Assembly (NCBI RefSeq): GCF_905220565.1
Contig: NC_059419.1
Span: 5,580,001 to 5,644,000, forward strand
Direction: 5' to 3'
Length of the DNA: 64,000 bases
Source of the DNA: Melitaea cinxia
Taxonomy: Eukaryota; Arthropoda; Insecta; Lepidoptera; Nymphalidae
This document shows, piece by piece, positions 34,253 through 45,888 of the stretch. The notes beneath the pieces were generated by a model, which had not been told where the DNA came from, searched no databases, and worked only from the letters and a program-made list of their open reading frames with translations. A program made the position numbers and the translations under genes. Position 1 is the first letter of the stretch, and each line of letters opens with the position of its first letter.

Positions 34253-37200
34253 TACAAAAACGCGTTTAACGTCTGTTCAAAATAACGAAATATGAAAATT
34301 ATGTGCCTTATTAGAAATTTATAAAAAGATTCGTGCTATAATAAATAGGGTTTCGATGGAATATAAAAATTACAGATAATGTACTAGCGTAAGTGCTGGT
34401 TATTTAATGTTAACATTGTTTGGTTCTTTTTTACGATTCTATAAAGGACATACAGACAAACACTTTGTACCACTTTTTACGAAAATTGTGTGGACGGAGG
34501 AGTATAAAATTTCACACATTTATATAGTTTACATAGAGTGCAGAATGCTAATATATCTTTTAAATTATGCATAAAAATATATTAAATCAATAAAAAAAAA
34601 ATTACACACACTACCGTGTATTTGACATACACACGCATATCGTCTTTGATGACAGAACCTTAATAATGTTTAAACTTATAAGTAATTTAAATTAATTGGT
34701 CGACGACTAGTTTAATTAAAACTGTGAAGCTTATACTCGTAATATACGTCATACATATAATTGAAGAATATATCTGTTCATACACTAATAAACCGAATAG
34801 AAAAAGTTAGGATTTTTTAGTCTGTTAAAAGTATTTTCAATAGGATTATTTTAATTGTTTGCATTTGCAGTAATAATGTGTATCTTCAAATGCTTATATA
34901 TCACATCATCGTTACACTCATCTTTGTTTAGTAATATGCAGCTTATTAAGGATAAGGCATTTGATTTACAATTTTTATAATGAACACCTGGTGGGATTTG
35001 CATAATGCGAGTAGTATTCCAAGCTACATCTCGTCTTGTCTTTATTTGGTGTAAAGTAATTAGTGCAATAATCTCCTAGCATGATAAATAGCATTGTAAT
35101 AATAAGTTGATTGAAGCTAGCTTCTGTGTCTGCACGTAAGGTATTATTGTTTGATTTTTTGTAGGTTTGAATAACTTGTGGCGAGTGGTATTCATTGTAA
35201 TTGTAACTCTAAGTGAAGCGTAAAGAGTGTTGGGGTTACAAATTCTATCAAACTGCATTTTTTTTATATTCCTAAACTCCAAAACGAAGTAGATGACGTG
35301 TGTGGCATTAATAGTCAGTGCAACTGTTATGCTTACGATCGGTTCGATTACTGTTAATAACAAACATTTGTAGACATGCAGAGGTTGTGATGGTTTTATT
35401 TTTAAAACGTGGTCATTGTATATCTGTTGTATATTGTATCGCTCCGCACTCCTTCGCATTTTGTTCCTTGTACATTGGTCCTAATAGCTACTACTCTGAA
35501 CTTAGCTGAATCTGAAACATGCGCGCTTGGATGCATCTTCATGCTGATTGAAAACCCGGCGAAAATATCGGCAGTCTGTGGTTGCGGAAGCAAAGATGCA
35601 AATATTTTTCGATACCAATTGTCTTGTGAGATGTTATACTCCATTCAGATATTAAAAATATTTTTTGTTTCATTGTTCAGTCATCTTTTTGATTATATTT
35701 TAGATCTAAATATAGTTGTATGTGTGGGCGAAACAAGTGAATTTTAAAATGAGCAAATAGAGCTGATACTTACCTACATGATATTTATGTGTTGAATATA
35801 TTGGTTTATAAATACTTATTGCTGTATGTAATAAAAAAAATTAATCCCAAATAATTAGATTTGAGATAAAAAATTCCATTGAAAATGTCATAATATATAT
35901 GCGTAGGTTTTATTATTACAAAATTATATCTCTAACAGCATTATCCATGAAATAATTGCACCCAGCCTTCAACATGCATAAATTCTACCGTTATAACATT
36001 TATTTTACTGATTGAAAAAAAAAAAACTGAATGAATAGTTGATAAGTTTCGCGCTATAAAAAGTTAATGCCTTTCAAACCAGTGTTGCCTAAAAACAATA
36101 AATGATTTAAACTCAAGTACGCACTTGTAATTTCATTAACTTGCAGCTGCCATTGGAACAATTGTACTGCATCAATTGTTTTATTTAACCGAAGGTTATT
36201 AATACACGATTTTGATAGGCATAAATTAAGAACAATTGATTTTGCTATAAATGTGTATTATATATGTATAGTTTGATTTTTTTTTCATTTGATTTAAAGC
36301 TAGAGAATTTCTTCGAATTATAACTAAAAAATTAGCAAAAAAAACATTTTTAAAATACTGCAAAATAACCGTTCGATAAATACTGTAAACATCTTTAATT
36401 GAACTGATAAATCCAAAACGAATTGAAAGAAATACAAATGAATCTCAGTGTCACCTTTAATATTTTGTAGAGTTCAAATATGTTCATTTTATATTATAGA
36501 CTCTATAATGTGTCATTCCTTCATGTTTCCAATAAAAAAAAAGCAGTTGATCATGATGTTTAATTATTATGAGTTCTGAGGGTGCGAGGGCCTTGTACAC
36601 AGGAAGTCTTAATTGTCGACACGAACAGAACCAGTTCGAGCTAAACGTTCCTTGGATATTTAATTGACACCCGCTCGTATGGTTAGTAACCTGTTTATAT
36701 TTATTTTGTACGCGCAGAAAATTGTAGCAATGTAAGTAAGTAGCGCTCTGTACATATTACATTACTTCTTAAATTGTAGAATATTATAAGAAAAAATTAC
36801 AGTTGAAGAGGACGTAATTTAGTGTATTTCCAATAGTAATTTGACAGTAGTTTTATAAAGGTACAGCAGGAAAGTATTGAGGCTCACAGAAAGTTGAAGA
36901 AATAATTTATTGCGTAATCTGAATTTAACTATTTTCAATGTATTATTTCTAAATTATGATAGACTAGGAGATAGCGAAGTTATTGAATTACGTTAGCACT
37001 CTTTGGAAATGAACTACTAAAAATTTTTTGCATATTATTAATTCACACATACACCGCTTCATACAAAACACATGTTCACACAGTTACGAAAAGAAGTTTG
37101 TTATAAAAATATTTTATTTCAAAGCGATGAATGATGTCATTCATTTCCTACAATATAAACGATCCATAGATCCTCGATCGAGCTATCATTATCATTTCAT

Positions 37201-37549
37201 CCGTTACGGTGCATTATTGTGGGTACTTTCAAAAAACGAGTGCACGCGCACAGAACGTATCCGGTTTGCGCAAACGCATGTCGCGAGATCATCTGAACAC
37301 TGCGATAGAGAAAGCGACCGTGCCTTTCATATTATTTTTTTTAACTCGATACCTCTTGATCCGATAGTGATTTGACATTTTGACGCGTTATATTAATCTG
37401 TGTCGTAAGAATAGACGATGCATAAGTAATATTTTATTTGTTCATATGTTAGTGGGGTATAAAATGAAATTATAAGTTGTTTTAGAACGTTGAAAAATAA
37501 GCCTTTGTGAAAAATTCTTTTTTTTTAATATAATTTGGCTAACTGTAGC
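34253..37549. other. Long unique AT-rich stretch
   Basis: No recognised gene. Overlapping open frames at 35076-35747 on both strands have no family resemblance. A CpG-rich patch at 37230-37320 has an open + frame to 37375, also unrecognised. Confidence 0.3.
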
Positions 37550-37795
37550 TTAGACTTCTGCAATACAGGAAGCAGTGCAAGCGCTTTGCCGACCCTATCC
37601 CCAATCTCCCCCCCCCCCCGCTGGGAGCTCTGGTCACCTTATTCACCACAGGAACACAACACTGCTTGAAAATAGTATTATTTAGCTGTGATCATCTGTA
37701 AGGTCGAGGTACTACCGCAGTTGGGCTGCTCCATAATTTGAGCAGGAAATAACCTGCTGCGCCTGTCTCTTAGCGCCTGTTTCACCTCAACTATT
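37550..37795 (-). mobile_element. Repeat C, minus strand
   Basis: GCCGACCCTATCCCCAATCT, the C-run at 37608-37619, GAGCTCTGGTCACCTTA, ACACAACACTGCTTGAAAA, and TGAGCAGGAAATAACCTGCTG reverse-match the 33004 copy. Confidence 0.7.
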
Positions 37796-37875
37796 AAACT
37801 ACAACTTTAGGATTTTGATTGTGAATATAATTGTCTGACAAACAAAATGGAGTTTAGTGTTAAAAAATATATATA

Positions 37876-38023
37876 CATTTAATGAAACAACTTTTTTCGG
37901 ATTTTATCGCGGTCGTCGGGAGTCCTCCCGTGACCATGGTTGCTGTAAAGTATCCGAAACGTCGGGAATCAAAAGTTAATAATAAACCGCGATAAAATCC
38001 GAAAAAAGTTGTTTCATTAAATG
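37876..38023. mobile_element. 148-bp element with 38-bp perfect inverted repeats
   Basis: The arms 37876-37913 and 37986-38023 are exact reverse complements over 38 bases, opening CATTTAATGAAACAAC and ending TTTTATCGCGGT at the inner side. The 72-base centre contains a hairpin CGGGAGTCCTCCCG and the stretch ATCCGAAACGTCGGGAATC. It has no ORF. It could be the terminal repeat piece of a larger element (a Penelope-like or foldback element is conceivable) or a MITE; no family was proved. Confidence 0.6.
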
Positions 38024-39044
38024 AGTAAAATTTGCGTAAATATTAGAAAACAAAATATATATACATCTAAAACTTTCTTTTTGCTGGACGTTATAGGTCA
38101 AATAGGCTTATAGGCAGCCTAACTAGTAACTAGTGTGACAGGATCTGTTGCAACGGTTAGGAATTGATAACGCAAAATTACTGATATGATACTACTAATT
38201 AATAATTTAACCATATACCTACGATAATTCTTTTAGTATGTTTATGCAAAACGATCTCTAACAAATATTTACGTCAATTTAAACTGTGAATTGTATTGTG
38301 TTCTTCTATTTACCATAATTTATTATTTCCTTTTCGACGCTAATCATGATAAACATTTAATGATGGTTAAATAACCGAAATTAGATTTGCAAATCGAATG
38401 AAACTGCCAGTTATGGATTGAACAAACAGAAGCTTATCTGTTTTACGTCGTAATCAAAATTGTGATAATGATTTCGCGTTATTCGATAGTTTATATATAG
38501 ACAAATAGTTTTTGGTCGCTATATATCAGAAAATATTACTTATTTTTATTAATTAATACCTAACTATATCATCAAAAACAGAGAAATTCGTTAAAATCAC
38601 ATATTACTTCATAATAACCAATTGGATGAAAATTACTTCACATATAACTCTTAACATAATTACAATAGAGTCTAAAATACTTTGATATTATTTCATCTCG
38701 TAAAGATGGAATAGACGTCGTGCAACGGAACGACAAGGCTTTTTACCGATATGCGTTTAATATTGAACCTTATTACATTGACTATAAAAGCCTCATTAAG
38801 TCTAGTTAATTTTGGAACGGTGAGAAATATGATTTTATTCATAATCAGTTGAGGAAAGCTGAATGCTCTAATAATGTGACCTGGAAGTCTATGTTTGTTT
38901 CGTGTTAATTTTTTTTATTAAATCAGTTATGCTTCAATAACGCCAGAGATTGTCAATTCTGTAAATACTATGAGATTAAATTAAATCTTAGTACTTGAAT
39001 CAGTTTTATAGAAATTTTATACTGTTTTTTTAATCTATAATCCT
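38024..39044. other. Unique spacer
   Basis: No gene or repeat recognised. Confidence 0.3.
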
Positions 39045-39290
39045 GGGTCGGCAACCTAGCTTACGGCTCACCTGATGCTAAGCGATTCACCGTAGCCTAC
39101 GGGCGCTTGCAACACCAGAAGCATCGCAAACGCATTGCCGACTCTTGTCACCTTACCACAAGAACGCAACACTGCTTGAAAGAAGTATTATTTAGAGCTG
39201 TGATCTTCGGTAAGCTTGAGTTCTTCCCCAATCGGGTTGTTTCATATTTGAGCAGCATATTTCCTGCTTTGCGCTACCTCAAAACTGTTT
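39045..39290 (-). mobile_element. Repeat C, minus strand, older
   Basis: GGGTCGGCAACCTAGCTTAC, ACGGCTCACCTGAT, CTTGCAACACCAGAAGCATC, AACGCAACACTGCTTGAAA, and TTGAGCAGCATATTTCCTGC match repeat C in reverse with scattered changes. Confidence 0.65.
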
Positions 39291-40094
39291 TGGTACTTTT
39301 CAAAGAAGTTACAAATTGAAATAAAGAACATAAGAGATTAATTCGTTTAGCTCGTTTATATAATATGAATTAGCTAGTATGTTTTAGGCTTTAAAATAGG
39401 TTTAAATATAGGTAGAGCCGTAACATTGGGTTTCTATCTTTTCAATGATATATCGTGAAGCAAGCCTAAGTAGTTTCTTTTCAAGTAAGATAAAACGATT
39501 TACTTTTGCATACATTATTTAAATTATATACAATTTAAATAGTAATATGTCTTAAGCGCTAATGATTGGATCTTATTACTAAATTTAATTAGTGTATAGG
39601 TACTCACCGTATCAAATATTTTAAAATAAAATGTGTGAACTCTATCAAAAGAGAAGAAATATAAATAGAAAAAAAAAACGAAATAAACTGGTTACTTATA
39701 TAATTCAATTACATGTTACGATTAATTAAATTATTCAATAATTTTATGATGATAAGACAAATGTTAACCTACTTTCTAATAATAAAACTTTAATTTATAC
39801 ATCTCATATAACATCCGAAGATATATATTCCGATTTTATATATATCGGAAACATTAAAAAAACTTTTATTTCGTAGGTTTTACGATCATGTAGGTTTTAT
39901 GTCCAATACTATAAGATTTTATATACACGTACCATTAAATTTTGAGTGTAAATCCTTATTTAGTTAGTTAACGCTAACTCTTTATTAAAAAGATATGTTT
40001 TGAAGATTATAATTAAACGAATGACGAGTTACGACTATTTCCAAAATTATATTATAAATAGTATATTTTATGACCATTTAATTCACTCCGCCAC
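39291..40094. other. AT-rich spacer
   Basis: A short palindrome-like patch (CCGATTTTATATATATCGG) lies at 39831-39849. No gene recognised. Confidence 0.35.
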
Positions 40095-40135
40095 ATAAAA
40101 ACCACATCCCACTGCTGAGCATAGGCCTCCTTCCC
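40095..40135 (-). repeat. SINE B tail fragment
   Basis: ACATCCCACTGCTGAGCATA and GGCCTCCTTCCCC match the reversed SINE B/RTE tail. Confidence 0.5.
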
Positions 40136-40200
40136 CTTGTAGAAGTTTTGGAGTTGTTTTGAGAATAGTGATTGTTTCGATGAGCTACTGCCCCGACGCG

Positions 40201-40314
40201 ACGGTTGTTTGTCGGGTTCTTACATATATACTCAATCGGTCTGATAACTTTGATAGCGCGATGTAGGATACGTCAGTTTTCTCTAGTTTATATGTCTCGA
40301 GATAGATGTCGCTA
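40201..40314 (-). mobile_element. LTR fragment related to 16023-16135
   Basis: Reverse complement of the LTR at 16.0 kb: GATAGATGTCGCTAC at the right, TGTAGGATACGTCAGTTTTC in the middle, ACGGTTGTTTGTCGGGTTC at the left. It is a solo fragment without internal region. Confidence 0.55.
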
Positions 40315-41411
40315 CAGAACAAACAAAGTAGGTATGAGATTGAACTTTTGCCTGAGGGTTAAAAGTAGTGTAATTTTTATACTTTAGTTTTCATTAGTTA
40401 TTAATCTTTTACAAAATGTGATAAACAAAGCTAAAAACGGGCGTCTTAATAGATTCAAGTATTTCATAAGAAGGATAGCTAGGGATAAATTTTATGTTAA
40501 TTTAATCGACGATGTCGGGGGCGTAGCCTAGATACAAACGAGAAACGCGTAACATGAATAATAATTAATAAAATAATTAAAATAAACTACCCCACTAGCT
40601 AACGACTCGATGAATTTTGCAATTGTTGGAATGCATTTAATTTCCTTAAAGCTTATTACTTTATTTAAACATTTTGATGTAGAGCTTGTGTATTGTATAA
40701 GTTTAGTTTTTACATTATTTAAACTACTGGTGAGTCATTTCTTAATAGTATAAATATTCTCGCTTAACATATTTTAAAATTTATAAGCTTATTGACTTAA
40801 TATTAATCGGCTTACAAAATATTTATTAACTATTTTATTATATTCATATGTAACTTTTTTTAGTACAGAGAAGTTAGATTCATGTGATTGGTTTGGTCTT
40901 ACACCACAAAAGAAAAAGTTAAACCGCTAACGATTTTATAAAGGAAAACTTTTTACGTCACGTCATATAAATTTCAGTTTTCACAGACTTCCGAAGCGTA
41001 ACGACTATATAACGTTGGAAAAGCATTTTCGGTCCGAAACCCACGTAGGCACTTAAAATGCTGCGTACAATCGGAAATGTATCGATTATTCTGTTGGGAA
41101 ATTCGAAAAACGAAACAAAAAAGTTTTAAGAGTAGAGAAATTATTTTTTTTATGTCTAGAACCGTGAAGCGAAATCTCATGAGATGTGTTTTTTATTTAG
41201 CATATTGAAAGTTTTCTAATAAATCTTTTTATTTTGTTAGTAACGTGTGGTTGTGATCACGTTCGCTTTGGGTTTGTACATGGAAATAGTTTTTTCTCGT
41301 GGGAGTCGTTCCATTTTTGACGAAAATATTATATGCTATAACATACGTGCGACCCAATAGACTGTGCTGTAACGTAATAGTTTGTGTATATCCCTTATGT
41401 AATTATACAAA
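40315..41411. other. Unique spacer
   Basis: No gene recognised. Confidence 0.3.
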
Positions 41412-41870
41412 AAAACCGAGTGTGCTTTAGTCCACACGACTGAAATAAAATTTACGAAACGTAACTCGTCTGTCTATCTAACTGAGGTAGGGCACAGCAG
41501 GAATTTCCTGCTCAAAATACGGAGCAGTCCGACTAGGGTAGTACCTCGACCTTACAGAAGATCACAGCAAAATAATACTGTTTTCAAGCAGTATTGTGTT
41601 CCTGTTGGTGAGTAAGGTGACCACCTCCTGGGGGGATTGGGGATTGGGTCGGCAACTGGTGTTGCAGGCGTCTATAAGCTACGGTAATCGCTTACCATCA
41701 GGTGAGCCGTAAGCTTGTTTGCCGACCTAGTGGCACAAAAAAAAAATCTTCACTAACTTATATCTTTCTTTCAACTATCGTTTGCCACGCCTAATCACAC
41801 TTTTCGTAACGCTCTAGTCACGCATTCACTAGCCTACTCCCCAAGTCAAGCGTCTGTAAAGAAGTTTTAC
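41412..41870 (-). mobile_element. Family D TIR element, split by repeat C
   Basis: The left part (ACCGAGTGTGCTTTAGTCCA, CACGACTGAAATAAAATTT) and the right part (TCACACTTTTCGTAACGCTC, CCCCAAGTCAAGCGTC, AAAGAAGTTTTACTTAC) are the reversed family D seen whole at 48720-48990 and 57481-57665. Repeat C at 41481-41752 separates them. Confidence 0.6.
41481..41752 (+). mobile_element. Repeat C inserted in family D
   Basis: ACTGAGGTAGGGCACAGCAG start, AGCAGGAATTTCCTGCT, GCCGTAAGCTTGTTTGCC, and an A-rich end at 41740-41747. It provides the uninterrupted sequence CTTACCATCAGGTGAGCC used to define the insertion at 47535. Confidence 0.75.
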
Positions 41871-42621
41871 TTACTATTACGTAGATTAATTTCCTGAAAT
41901 ATATAAAATATTTAGTTCGTTAACTAAAGTAAATAAAAACAATCTTAAAAGTATTACATATAACAAACGTAACGATTATACATTGAACTTCATTCATTCA
42001 AACGATATAGGTACATTGAACTTCGTACGAAACAAAGGTAGAAAGAATATTGAGTGTCATCAAACAAGTTGTAGCAAGTGCCTTATCAAACAAATTAGGT
42101 TCGTTTAAGATATATAATATTACACAGATAGACATACGCTATCTAATCTAAGAAGCCTGACCTCAATATATTGAATAAACAAAACGTAATATGTTTCATT
42201 GTTGTAAATTTATCTGTAATAATTATAGTTATTGCTTCTTATATGATATTTGTAATGAAGAGATAAAAAACTGCATATATTATACGTAACAACTATAGGG
42301 AAGGACTGTATTTGTAAAATACAAAATTTCTGCTCATATATTTTATTTTTATTTATGTTTCCTAACTGATGCAATGATTATTTGTGTCAATGAAGTAGCT
42401 AAAACCACAAAAATGTCGTGAGCTCAAATTACCTAAGCATACCTTTTTCTGTACCTCATATCCTATGTGCCAAATGCCGTTTTAGTATTATCAAACTATG
42501 AGATTACTTTTGTAGTTTTATGCCTATTAGTTTTGTACGATTAATTATTTATATGCTTAATACGGAAGCGGATATAACATGAAATTTAACTATTTTAGTA
42601 TAACTTTTTGTATTATAACGC
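41871..42621. other. Unique spacer
   Basis: ATTGAACTTC(A/G)T occurs twice (41982, 42014). No gene recognised. Confidence 0.3.
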
Positions 42622-43305
42622 TGTGTGTCTACGGCAGTAAAGAATATAGCCACCCTCTCTCTTCCCGTGGGTGTCTTAAGAGGTGACTAAGGGATAACAC
42701 AGTTCCACTACCATCTTGGAACTTATAAAGCCGACCGATGGCGGGATAACCATCCAACTGTTGGCTTTGAAATAAATAAGCTGAAGACGGGCAGCAGCGT
42801 CTTCAGCCCGACAAAGCCAGTCCTGCGGTCTCCTCCTGCCCAGCGTGGTGACTATGGGCAACACATATTACGCTTCAGCCTGTAATATCCCACTACTGGG
42901 CATAGGCCTCTTTCCCCATGTAAGAGAAGAATCAGAGCTTAATCCACCACGCTGCTCCAATGCGGGTTGGAGGATATATTCCCTACTATTAGTAACGATC
43001 GCTATCAGGTGTACATGATAACAACCGGGACCGACGGTTTAACGTGCTCCTCGAGGCACGGTGGGGAGACCCACAAGGACTGCACAAACACCCAGACCAC
43101 AGCAAAAACCTGTATGGCCAATACAAATGTTTGTCATGTGCGAGGATCGAACCCGTAACCGCCAGCGCAACAGGTACATCCATGGCTGTAACCGATGCGC
43201 CAACGCGGCGTCTTGTTGAACACACATAAGTTCACGCTATTTTTGGCGCGAACCTGTGGACGCCTATATCCAGCAGTAAACTTCGATAGGCTGAAGTGAT
43301 TATAA
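42622..43305 (+). mobile_element. SINE family A, interrupted by SINE B
   Basis: The left piece 42622-42870 (TACGGCAGTAAAGAATATAG, CGACCGATGGCGGGATAACC, the CAGCGTGGTGACTATGGGC block) continues at 43215-43300 (CACACATAAGTTCACGC, TTTTTGGCGCGAACCTGTGG, GATAGGCTGAAGTGAT). SINE B sits between them. AACACAT-like bases flank the insert on both sides. Confidence 0.75.
42873..43210 (-). mobile_element. tRNA-derived SINE family B, full copy
   Basis: On the minus strand it begins CGCCGCGTTGGCGCATCGGT (A-box) and has the B-box ACGGGTTCGATCCTCGC about 50 bases on. The body runs through ACATTTGTATTGGCCATACA, GGTCTGGGTG and GCAGCGTGGTGGATTAAGC, and it ends in the RTE-like tail CCTATGCCCAGTAGTGGGAT and ACAGGCTGAAG. 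Its sequence CAACAGGTACATCCATGGCT is the empty counterpart of the hAT insertion in the sister copy at 52.7-55.2 kb. Open frames within are not genes. Confidence 0.8.
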
Positions 43306-43329
43306 ATGCTATTAAAATATTACATAATG

Positions 43330-43520
43330 AATATCTCTAGTATAAGTGCGCAAATTTTGATGAAGGGATGATACTTTACTCAACCAAGCCAGAACTAGTC
43401 AGGATAAAATTTGGCACAAAGGTGGAAGATATGGAATAGTATAAAGCTACTTATTTACCATGGAAAATTGTTCGCTAACTTAACCAAGTGTAACTAAGGG
43501 TAATCAAGGGCAACAGTTAG
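43330..43520 (+). mobile_element. Decayed Helitron-like element
   Basis: GATAAAATTTGGCACAAAGG inside and AAGGGCAACAGTTAGT at the end resemble 30907-31284. The CTAG is mutated and the 5' end unclear. Confidence 0.35.
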
Positions 43521-43636
43521 TAAATACTCAATAACAGTTAGAAAAATCAAAGCGATTCAATTTTATATTGCAAATTTAATATAGCATAAAATCAACTAAC
43601 ATTTTATTAAAAACTTTCCCGATATTTACAAGTATT

Positions 43637-43852
43637 TCATGTAAAGTTTCCGGGAAAAGATAACGTGACTCGATGATTACACGGTGCCGTAGATAAATCA
43701 CGTGCAGACGGATCGACATGCGTTGCCTCATCGAACCTGGAAGATGAATCACTGTGACCGAGTAATGTTTGATGGTGCTTTAATATTTCCGGTAAATGTA
43801 CACTTTGCACAATATGCAGTGACTCCATAATCTTGATTGTATTAGCTTTAGG
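43637..43852 (-). CDS. Unassigned open frame, possible terminal exon
   Basis: On the minus strand an ATG at about 43825 opens MESLHIVQSVHLPEILKHH and runs to a stop at 43637, ending LSFPGNFT. An acceptor-like TATGTATATCTAG lies just upstream (about 43854). Amino-acid composition is balanced, with Asp, Glu, His and Ser and no low-complexity run, unlike the AT-driven frames nearby. No domain was recognised and no partner exon was found. It may be a last exon, a decayed gene piece or chance. Confidence 0.2.
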   Translation of the reverse strand, partial: PKANTIKIMESLHIVQSVHLPEILKHHQTLLGHSDSSSRFDEATHVDPSARDLSTAPCNHRVTLSFPGNFT

Positions 43853-43885
43853 TACTAGATATACATAGATGAAAAGTTTGAACAA

Positions 43886-44475
43886 ACGTGGTTATCTGAG
43901 GATATACTTATTAGATTTGAAGAATATTATTGTATTAAACAGCCCATCTATGTAGGCTATAAACGCTGTATGATGCTATACACTGCACGCAGTAGCAGCG
44001 GAGCATCAATAAAAAATGTTGCATAAATGAAGAAAATTGTTTAGGCTTAATTACAAACCGTAAACACCAGTTACTATAATATTCTGATGTCAATTTTACG
44101 TTTTGCTGAGATGTATAAATAATCAATTTTTAATAATCGTATTTTCAGAAATGTATCTTTCAATCGTAACTTTAAAATGTTGATTATTAAAAGAAATTGT
44201 AATTTTTGGTGTCCTATTCAAAATGCATATTGCAGCCTGTAATTTAACAATTTTACGACGTGACGTGACGATGAGACTTTTTGTCATTTATATTACAAAA
44301 GTTATTGCTTTTTTTTTCTCTTGATTTTTCTTATTTTTCATAACGCCTTGTTTCATGAGATAGTAAGAATATTGTATTTGATATTTTTATTTCAAACATA
44401 CTTAAGTAATAAGTTTCTATTTTAGACATTCATTTCAGACTTCTCAGTATTCGTCAATCCTCGCCAATGAAAAGT
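43886..44475. other. Unique spacer
   Basis: No gene recognised. Confidence 0.3.
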
Positions 44476-44519
44476 AAATATGGACTGTTATATATCCAAA
44501 TATGGACTGTTATATATCC
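44476..44519. repeat. Perfect 22-bp tandem duplication
   Basis: AATATGGACTGTTATATATC with flanking bases occurs twice head to tail without mismatch (44476-44497, 44498-44519), a young local duplication. Confidence 0.9.
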
Positions 44520-45197
44520 AGTATTACTCATAAACTTAAATATTCTTATAAGTCATTAAAGTGACAATTACCTCCGTCAATATATATATAATTACGGAAG
44601 CAATATATTTTAAAATAACTCGCTGTGAAATATGAATCACGAGACAAGTACCAGTGCTTGTTAATTCTTTTATTAGACGTCTTTTCACTTTGTATGTAAT
44701 TGCTTTACAATGACACATGTCACTTTGTGTCGGATTGAAGGTTTTTGTTACGTGTTTTTAGAACAAAAGCCGACTTTTACTTACATTATTCTTTTTTTAA
44801 TCGTAGTATTTAGAATTGCAAGTTCCATTTGTGTGTATTATGTAATGATTTGGAAGCTATTGTTATTTATTCCAAAGCAGTTTCTTTTTCTATAAAGTTA
44901 GTTCAGTCTACAAGACCATTAGCTGTTGTTCATGATTTTAATGGGTACCTAAAATGTTTGCAAATTTATTTGAAATTTTGTAGTCTGAATTTAAAAACTG
45001 TTTTAGTTGTAGAAAACTTATTAAATAACTTTAAAGTTTATAAAAAAAAAATCACACTACTTACGCAGAGCAGTAACTAAATTTTAGCCAACGTGACGAG
45101 CATCAAAATTTAAAGGTATAGTAACCTCAAAGATAGGATATGTATAATAGGTATCATAGAATAGGTATCATAATTTTAAATCTTTTTTTTATTCAGC
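44520..45197. other. Unique spacer
   Basis: AT-rich; frames at 44536-45080 are compositional. No gene recognised. Confidence 0.3.
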
Positions 45198-45250
45198 GTG
45201 TAACATCCCACTGCCAGACATAGGTCATAGGCCTCTTTCTCCATCTAGGA
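45198..45250 (-). repeat. SINE B tail fragment
   Basis: CGTGTAACATCCCACTGCCA and GGCCTCTTTCTCCATCTAGG match the reversed family B tail. Confidence 0.55.
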
Positions 45251-45689
45251 TAAGGTTGATGTAACGTAAAGTAATTAATATTTGATATATTTCTAGTAGT
45301 AACTAAATTTAGTATCTACAAAAGTTAGCATTTTCAGTTAACATTGAGTGATTTATGTGACATGTTACACGCTGCGAAAGAGCTTTGTTCATCTAGAGAC
45401 AATACCGTTATCCATTAAACTGTACGTTATATTGCTGGTACATTCGAACAGGAAAATAAAACAGTTATGTATAACTAATTACACTATTTATGATGTGTGA
45501 CTAAACACGTACATAAGTACATAGATCTTTTTTGCATTGAAAGTTTATTGCTCCGATATTGTTTGGATTTACAAATGTTTGTTCACGTTTTTTATTTGAG
45601 TTTAATCTATCAACACGATCGATAAGCGATTGACAAGTAATCGTAACATCTATAGTTGTACCATATATACTTACTTCTATACTGCCTAT

Positions 45690-45888
45690 ACTTGATATTA
45701 CAAAGAGGAAAGCTTTCGTTTGTTTGTAATGGATAAATTCAAACTATATGACTGATTTTAAAAATAATTTCACAAGGAGAACGCTACGCTATCACTGAGT
45801 GACTAAAGGTCATATTTTTACGGGAAAAAAACGGAACGGTCAAAATCGCATCATCCACGCGAGTGAAGCCGCGAGCGAAAGGCTTGTA
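45690..45888 (+). mobile_element. Decayed Helitron-like element
   Basis: TGATATTACAAAGAGGAAAG start region, GAACGCTACGCTATCACTGA inside, CACGCGAGTGAAGCCGCGAG hairpin and CTTGT at the end in place of CTAGT. It relates to 19333-19540. Confidence 0.45.

Noticed and set aside
35402..35747. Overlapping frames on both strands that looked gene-like
   Set aside because: No family resemblance, no splice context and no ATG with good composition; both strands being open points to composition.
37608..37619. C-run as a possible sequencing error or G-quadruplex
   Set aside because: It corresponds to the variable G-run of repeat C seen reversed; there is a single run, so no quadruplex.
37914..37985. Hammerhead ribozyme in the centre of the 148-bp palindrome
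   Set aside because: A GAAAC..GTC stretch is present, but the required CUGAUGA core was not found.
42967..43229. Four overlapping frames
   Set aside because: All lie within SINE B; the tRNA-like promoter and tail explain the sequence.
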